From Nannocystaceae bacterium (GTDB lineage: Bacteria > Myxococcota_A > Polyangia > Nannocystales > Nannocystaceae): a DNA stretch of 56,853 nucleotides. The stretch spans positions 1-56,853 of the forward strand of contig JAIBBS010000034.1 in assembly GCA_019694555.1 (NCBI GenBank), written 5' to 3'. Position numbers and translations under genes: made by a program. Positions 50,770 to 56,853 of the stretch are shown here, in pieces (positions within the stretch are counted from its first letter, which is position 1; every line of letters begins with the position of its first letter). The notes beneath the pieces were generated by a model. The model had not been told where the DNA came from. It worked only from the letters and a program-made list of their open reading frames with translations, and did no database searches.

Positions 50770-53394
50770 TCACGTTCGCCTGCGGCGATGCCGTCGTCGC
50801 TTCCGCGCGCCGTCCTCGCAGTTGCACGCCGCCGGCTTCGCCGGCGGCGCGGCCTTCTCCGCGTCGGCCTTCGGCGCGGCGGGCTTCGCAGCCTTGGTCG
50901 GCGGCTTGGCCTTGCGCGGTCCGGCGTTCTTCACATACCGATCGAACCACATCGCGGTCTCCGCCAGCACGTGCTCGACCGATTCGCGCGCGACGTACCC
51001 GTGCGATTCGAAGGGCAGCATCACCAGCTTGGTCGTGCCGCCGGTGCCGCGGACCGCTTCGAAGAGCTTCTCCGACTGCAGCGGCACGGTGCCGGGATTC
51101 GCGTCGATCTCGCCGTGCACGATCAACAGCGGCTCGTCGATGCGATCCGCATGCAGCACCGGTGACAGCTCGAGGTAGCTGCGCGGCGCGACGTAGAGGC
51201 TGCGGCGTTCGTTCTGGAAGCCGAACGGACGCATCGTGTGGTTGTAGGCGCCGCTGCGCGCGACGCCGGCGCGGAACAGGTCGGTCCACGCCAGCAGGTT
51301 CGCGGTCATCAGGCCGCCGTGGCTGTGGCCCATCACGCCGACGCGGTCGCGGTCGGTCACGCCCAGCGCCACCGCCTTGTCGATCGCGGCGCGGGCGTTG
51401 GCTTCGATCTGCGGCAGGAAATCGTCGTAGGCGGTTTCGGTCGGGCCCACCACCGGCATCGCGACCTCGTCGAGCACCGCGTAGCCCTGCAGCGCGAGGA
51501 ACACCGGCGACGTGCCCGTCACCGACGTGAACTCCTGCGGCGCCGCGCTGATCTGCCCCGCGTGGGCCTTGTCGGTGTAGTCCAGCGGATAGGCCCACAC
51601 CACGGTCGGCAGGCGCGTGCCCTCCTTCCAGCCCGGCGGCGTGTACAGCGTGAACGACAGCGGCACGCCGTCGGCGCGCTCGTACGTCACCAGCCGCTTG
51701 CCGATCGCGCGCAGCTGCGGCGTGGGATCGGTGAAGTTCGTCAGCGGCTCGAGAGCGCTGTCGCGCGTCGCCTCGCCCTGCTTCGCGCCGCTGCGCGTCG
51801 CACCGAGCGTGCGCAGCATCAGGTTGCTCGGCGTCGTCGGCGTCTCGCGCGTGGTGAAGAAGCTGCCGGCCTTGGGGTCGAGCCACGCCGCGAAGGACTC
51901 GAGTCCGTCGCGGTCGCTGCGGAACAACCGCTCGCGCTTGCCCGAGGCCAGCTCGAGCCGATCGAGGAACGGCCGATCGCCGTCGGGTGACGCGCCGGTA
52001 CCCTCGAGGTAGATCGCGCCGTCGTCGACCTTCACCAGCCACTGCCCCGTGGGCGTCGGCTCGAACACCGGATCGCCGGGGTCGCCGTAGCGGTCGTCCC
52101 AGCTGCGATCCCACAGCGTGCGCGCGCCCTCACCGGGGCGATCGACCGCGACCAGCGTCGAGCGCTGGCGGTGCTTCGCGCGGTCGGCCTCGGCCACGAT
52201 CGCGTGCTTGCCGTCTTGCAGCCACATCAGCCCCGCGAAGCGATCGCGGGTCTGCAGCCACTCGCTCGCGGCGCCGCCGACCGGCTTCATCATGATGCGA
52301 TCGTGCGCCGCCACCTTCGCGTAGGTGTCGCCGCCATCGAGCGCCTCGACCCACAGCAGCGTCGACGGTGCCGTGGGGCGCCACGACACGTCGCGCGGGC
52401 CCGTGCGCACGCCGTCGACCGGGACCTGATCCGCCAGTGGTTGCCGCACCACCGTCTCGACCACGGTGCCGCGCAGATCCCAGACCTCGATCACCGCGGG
52501 GAAGCGCCAGTACGCGCGCGTGAACGAGTACGGCCGCTCGATGCGTTCGACCAGCAGGTGGCGGCCGTCGGGCGAGGGCGACGCGCTGGTGTAGACCGCG
52601 GGCTTGCCGAGCTTGCGCACGCGTCCGCGCGCGTCGACGATCGCGAGCTGCGAGGTGCCGTAGTGCTCGAACAGGTCGGCCTCGTGGGGCGTGCGCAGCA
52701 GGTCGCGCGCCTCGTAGGTGCTGCTGGCGCTGCCGACCTTGTCGCTGACCTCGATGCGCGGGCCCTTGGGTGCCGGCGGTGGTGGTGGCGGCGGGCCGGG
52801 CACGACCAGCTGGACCAGCAGCGACTCGCCATCGGGCATCCATTGCATCGCGCCGCCGAGCGTGGGGTTGAGCGCGAGCTTGCCCACGCGCCGCAGCTTC
52901 GCGCTCGCGACCTCGAGCAACCACAGCTCGACCGCGTCGCGGCCGATCATCGTCAGCGCCACGCGCGTGCCGGCGGGGTTCCACGACAGCCCCGAGATCT
53001 GCGCGCGCGCGGGCAGGGCCACCGGGCGCGTCGGTCCCGCGGGCAGCGTCATCACGCCGAGCTCCACCACGCCGCGCTCGCCATGGTGCGCGCGCGTCTG
53101 CGGGTCGATGCGCACGCCCGCGAGCTTGAGCATCGGCCGCGCCAGCGTCTCGATCGACGGGTAGCGCTGCGTGCGGGTCACCAGCGCGTGTCGATGCGTC
53201 GGCGACAACCACACCGACGGCGGCGGCGGTGCGTCGAGCACCTCGCGGATCTCCGGCGCCGCACGCAGGTACTCGTCCTCGGCGTGCGCGACCGAGGAGA
53301 GCGCGGCGAGCGATGCCACCAGCGCGCACGCGAGCACGCGCGAGGAACCGAGACGGGCACGCCGCAGCAGGCGACCCGGGCGAGGGAACGGCAT
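50770..53394 (-). CDS. Secreted S9-family prolyl oligopeptidase-like peptidase
   Basis: An 874-residue exported serine peptidase. The signal ends in SSVAHA-ED. An N-terminal beta-propeller region (about 40-570) is followed by an alpha/beta-hydrolase domain with the catalytic triad S691 (GHSHGG), D764 (GEIDANPG) and H798 (ESHGY). The arrangement resembles S9C/glutamyl endopeptidase-like enzymes that cleave peptides in the periplasm or outside. The C-terminal ~50 residues are unusual: a Lys/Ala/Pro-rich stretch, then CNC and RKRRRHRRRR. The start at 53394 lies eight bases behind the acyl-CoA dehydrogenase stop, with GAGGG upstream. Confidence 0.88.
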   Translation of the reverse strand: MPFPRPGRLLRRARLGSSRVLACALVASLAALSSVAHAEDEYLRAAPEIREVLDAPPPPSVWLSPTHRHALVTRTQRYPSIETLARPMLKLAGVRIDPQTRAHHGERGVVELGVMTLPAGPTRPVALPARAQISGLSWNPAGTRVALTMIGRDAVELWLLEVASAKLRRVGKLALNPTLGGAMQWMPDGESLLVQLVVPGPPPPPPPAPKGPRIEVSDKVGSASSTYEARDLLRTPHEADLFEHYGTSQLAIVDARGRVRKLGKPAVYTSASPSPDGRHLLVERIERPYSFTRAYWRFPAVIEVWDLRGTVVETVVRQPLADQVPVDGVRTGPRDVSWRPTAPSTLLWVEALDGGDTYAKVAAHDRIMMKPVGGAASEWLQTRDRFAGLMWLQDGKHAIVAEADRAKHRQRSTLVAVDRPGEGARTLWDRSWDDRYGDPGDPVFEPTPTGQWLVKVDDGAIYLEGTGASPDGDRPFLDRLELASGKRERLFRSDRDGLESFAAWLDPKAGSFFTTRETPTTPSNLMLRTLGATRSGAKQGEATRDSALEPLTNFTDPTPQLRAIGKRLVTYERADGVPLSFTLYTPPGWKEGTRLPTVVWAYPLDYTDKAHAGQISAAPQEFTSVTGTSPVFLALQGYAVLDEVAMPVVGPTETAYDDFLPQIEANARAAIDKAVALGVTDRDRVGVMGHSHGGLMTANLLAWTDLFRAGVARSGAYNHTMRPFGFQNERRSLYVAPRSYLELSPVLHADRIDEPLLIVHGEIDANPGTVPLQSEKLFEAVRGTGGTTKLVMLPFESHGYVARESVEHVLAETAMWFDRYVKNAGPRKAKPPTKAAKPAAPKADAEKAAPPAKPAACNCEDGARKRRRHRRRRT

Positions 53395-53402
53395 GCCGGA
53401 TT

Positions 53403-55205
<1,803 letters not shown>

Positions 55206-55219
55206 GGCGGTTGCCCGAC

Positions 55220-55225
55220 AGCATA
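55220..55225 (-). promoter_or_regulatory. -10 element (TATGCT) of the acyl-CoA dehydrogenase gene
   Basis: On the minus strand TATGCT ends 14 bases before the ATG at 55205. This leaves a leader of about seven bases if transcription starts at the normal distance. Confidence 0.4.
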
Positions 55226-55301
55226 GCCGCGGGGTCTGGTCGGGGCGCGCGCGGTGGCTGCGTCGGGCGGAGGCGACTCACGCACGGGCGGGGCGATCGC
55301 G

Positions 55302-55307
55302 TATCAT
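55302..55307 (+). promoter_or_regulatory. -10 element (TATCAT) upstream of the symporter gene
   Basis: TATCAT matches TATAAT at five of six positions and lies 53 bases before the ATG at 55361, in the divergent gap. Here a real 5' leader of about 45 bases is predicted, unlike most genes in the window. Confidence 0.45.
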
Positions 55308-55360
55308 CGTGCGAGATTGCATCGCCGTCCTGCCGAAGTGCACGACGGCGCGACCCGACG

Positions 55361-56764
55361 ATGGACTTCTGGCGGCACGCCCTGGTGGGCAACGTGCTCG
55401 TGCTCGCGATCCTGCTCGCGATCGCGGCGAGCCTGCGGGCGGGCTCGTCGCGCTGGCGCGCGCTGGCGATCCCCGACGGCATCGTCGCCGGCGCGCTCGG
55501 GCTGGCGCTGGGGCGCTCGGGGCTCGACGCGATTCCGGCCGCGATCGACTTCGGCGGCGCGGTGCTCGAGCCGCTGGTCTACCACGGCTTCGCGGTGGTC
55601 TTCATCGCCGTGGGTCTGCAGGCGGCGCCGGGCGGACGCGCGAGCGGCTCGGCGCGCTCGCTCGCGTTCGCGCTGGTGGGCTTCGCGGTGCTGCAATCGA
55701 TCCTCGGTTTCGCGCTGCTCGCGGCGTGGGCGGCGGGTACCGGCGACGCGCTGCACCCGGGCCTGGGCTTCATGATCATGCTGGGCTTCGCGCAGGGGCC
55801 GGGCCAGGCGCTCGCGTTCGGCGGCGCGTGGGAACCGCTGGGCCTGGTCGCGGGCGCGCAGATCGGCCTGCTGTATGCGGCGCTGGGCTTCGGGTGGTGT
55901 TGCCTGCTGGGCGTGCCGCTGGTGGCGCTGGGCCGTCGCCGCGGCTGGCTCGATCCGCTGCCCGAGCAGGTGGAGGTCGCGACCCCGCCGACGACGGCGG
56001 CGAGCGAGGCCGCGACGCCGGCGGAGGCCGGCAGCGGCGCGACGATGGAGCCGCTGACGATCCAGCTGATCGTGATCGGCTGCCTCTACGCGCTGGTGTT
56101 CGTGGTGCTCTCGACGATCTCGCGGGTGCTGCCCGAGCACGGCTACGCCCGCGCGACGCTGTGGGGCTTCCACTTCCTGTGCGGCTCGAGCCTGGCGATC
56201 GCGCTGCGCCGCGTGGTCGATCGCCGCGGCCTGCGGCTGCGCCTCGACGACGCCTTGCTCGGCCGCATCGCGGTGACGGCGGTCGACGTCACCACCGCGG
56301 CCGCGCTCGCGGCCATCGAGCTCGACGCGCTGGGCCGATTGCTGGTGCCGATCCTGGTGATGTCGACCTGCGGCGGCGTGCTCACATTCGCGGTGTCGCT
56401 GTGGTTGGGCCGTCGCGCCTTCCCCGAGGCTCCGTTTTCGCACGTGCTCATGCTCGCGGGCACCTGTACCGGCACCATTCCCACGGGTTTCGCACTGCTA
56501 CGAATCGTCGACCCGCAGCTGCGCGGCCCGGTCGCGCGCAGCACCGTGCTCGCCGCCACCGCCGCCGTCCCGCTGGGCATGCCGCTCTTCTTCGCCGTCA
56601 TCCCGCTGTCCGCCTCGCGCTGGTCGGGGGATTGGGCCAGCGCAATCGCGACGACGCTGGCGGCGCTGGCGGTGTATTTCGTGGCGCTGGTGTGGCTGTG
56701 GCGACGCACGGCGGTGTTGCGATGGCTGCGACCGTGGTGGTCGGCCTGGCCCCGCGGCGGGTGA
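55361..56764 (+). CDS. Sodium:glutamate symporter (GltS) family protein
   Basis: A 467-residue membrane protein with two sets of about five to six helices separated by a hydrophilic loop (Ala/Thr/Pro-rich, about residues 205-230), the inverted-repeat plan of GltS transporters. Family-like motifs are MLGFAQGPGQALAFGGAWE in the first re-entrant region and AGTCTGTIPTGFALLRIVDP in the second. It probably imports glutamate or a related acid with sodium, though the G-H-G-T-A motif of E. coli GltS is altered to A-Q-G-P-G, so the substrate may differ. Divergent from the acyl-CoA dehydrogenase gene. The last 89 bases of the window after it show nothing. Confidence 0.83.
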   Translation: MDFWRHALVGNVLVLAILLAIAASLRAGSSRWRALAIPDGIVAGALGLALGRSGLDAIPAAIDFGGAVLEPLVYHGFAVVFIAVGLQAAPGGRASGSARSLAFALVGFAVLQSILGFALLAAWAAGTGDALHPGLGFMIMLGFAQGPGQALAFGGAWEPLGLVAGAQIGLLYAALGFGWCCLLGVPLVALGRRRGWLDPLPEQVEVATPPTTAASEAATPAEAGSGATMEPLTIQLIVIGCLYALVFVVLSTISRVLPEHGYARATLWGFHFLCGSSLAIALRRVVDRRGLRLRLDDALLGRIAVTAVDVTTAAALAAIELDALGRLLVPILVMSTCGGVLTFAVSLWLGRRAFPEAPFSHVLMLAGTCTGTIPTGFALLRIVDPQLRGPVARSTVLAATAAVPLGMPLFFAVIPLSASRWSGDWASAIATTLAALAVYFVALVWLWRRTAVLRWLRPWWSAWPRGG

Positions 56765-56853
56765 CGCGTGCGCCGTGCGGCGCGGCGGCGCGCTCGCGCA
56801 CGAACGCTCGCGTCCGGAGGGAGTACGCGCGACCGTCGCCGAAATGGAATGCG

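Overview
The window is a very GC-rich, gene-dense piece of a bacterial chromosome. It most resembles a myxobacterium of the Nannocystis/Plesiocystis/Enhygromyxa type. The reasons are three large Ser/Thr protein kinases with TPR tails, many lipoproteins with Ser/Thr/Asp/Gly-rich linkers behind the lipobox, Cys-rich secreted proteins, a protein with a MYXO-CTERM-like tail, an IgGFc-binding-type lipoprotein, and a DUF1592/DUF1552 secreted pair. I found no rRNA, tRNA, CRISPR array, insertion sequence or prophage. Thirty-nine protein genes are supported, and no gap between genes exceeds 300 bases.

Layout. 1-6.1 kb: two lipoproteins, a DUF1624-like membrane acyltransferase and kinase 1. 6.1-11.7 kb: DinB polymerase, a thioredoxin/TPR protein, a MYXO-CTERM-type lipoprotein and oligoribonuclease. 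11.7-14.3 kb: a GST-like/dienelactone-hydrolase pair divergent from a GlxA-type AraC regulator. 14.2-18.6 kb: a lipoprotein coupled to a threonine dehydratase-like enzyme, divergent from a GT39-type glycosyltransferase. 18.7-22.2 kb: mtnA divergent from a HAD phosphatase plus OPA-type transporter pair. 22.3-24.1 kb: two unknown proteins. 24.1-28.5 kb: gatC-gatA-gatB-metallophosphoesterase, all joined by 4-base overlaps. 28.8-33.0 kb: a lipoprotein, then the DUF1592/DUF1552 operon. 33.1-35.2 kb: inorganic pyrophosphatase overlapping a ureohydrolase, then a GNAT. 35.3-39.5 kb: kinase 2 and an Ig-fold lipoprotein. 39.6-44.2 kb: a two-gene operon of Hsp90-like (GHKL) proteins. 44.3-50.7 kb: a propeller-like lipoprotein, an IgGFc-binding lipoprotein and kinase 3. 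50.8-56.8 kb: an S9 peptidase, an acyl-CoA dehydrogenase and a GltS-type symporter.

The best candidate for an undescribed system is the overlapping gene pair at 39579-44218. The first protein keeps the ATP-binding boxes of an Hsp90-type GHKL ATPase. The second looks like a diverged copy of the same two domains in which all the catalytic boxes are lost, with about 600 extra residues added. This suggests an active/pseudo-ATPase partnership of unknown function.

A second theme is initiation. Many genes lack a Shine-Dalgarno sequence and instead have a -10-like hexamer (TAnnnT or a close variant) 6-14 bases before the start codon, as expected for leaderless or near-leaderless mRNAs. I used this to choose several starts. 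Functional calls rest on motif recognition alone.
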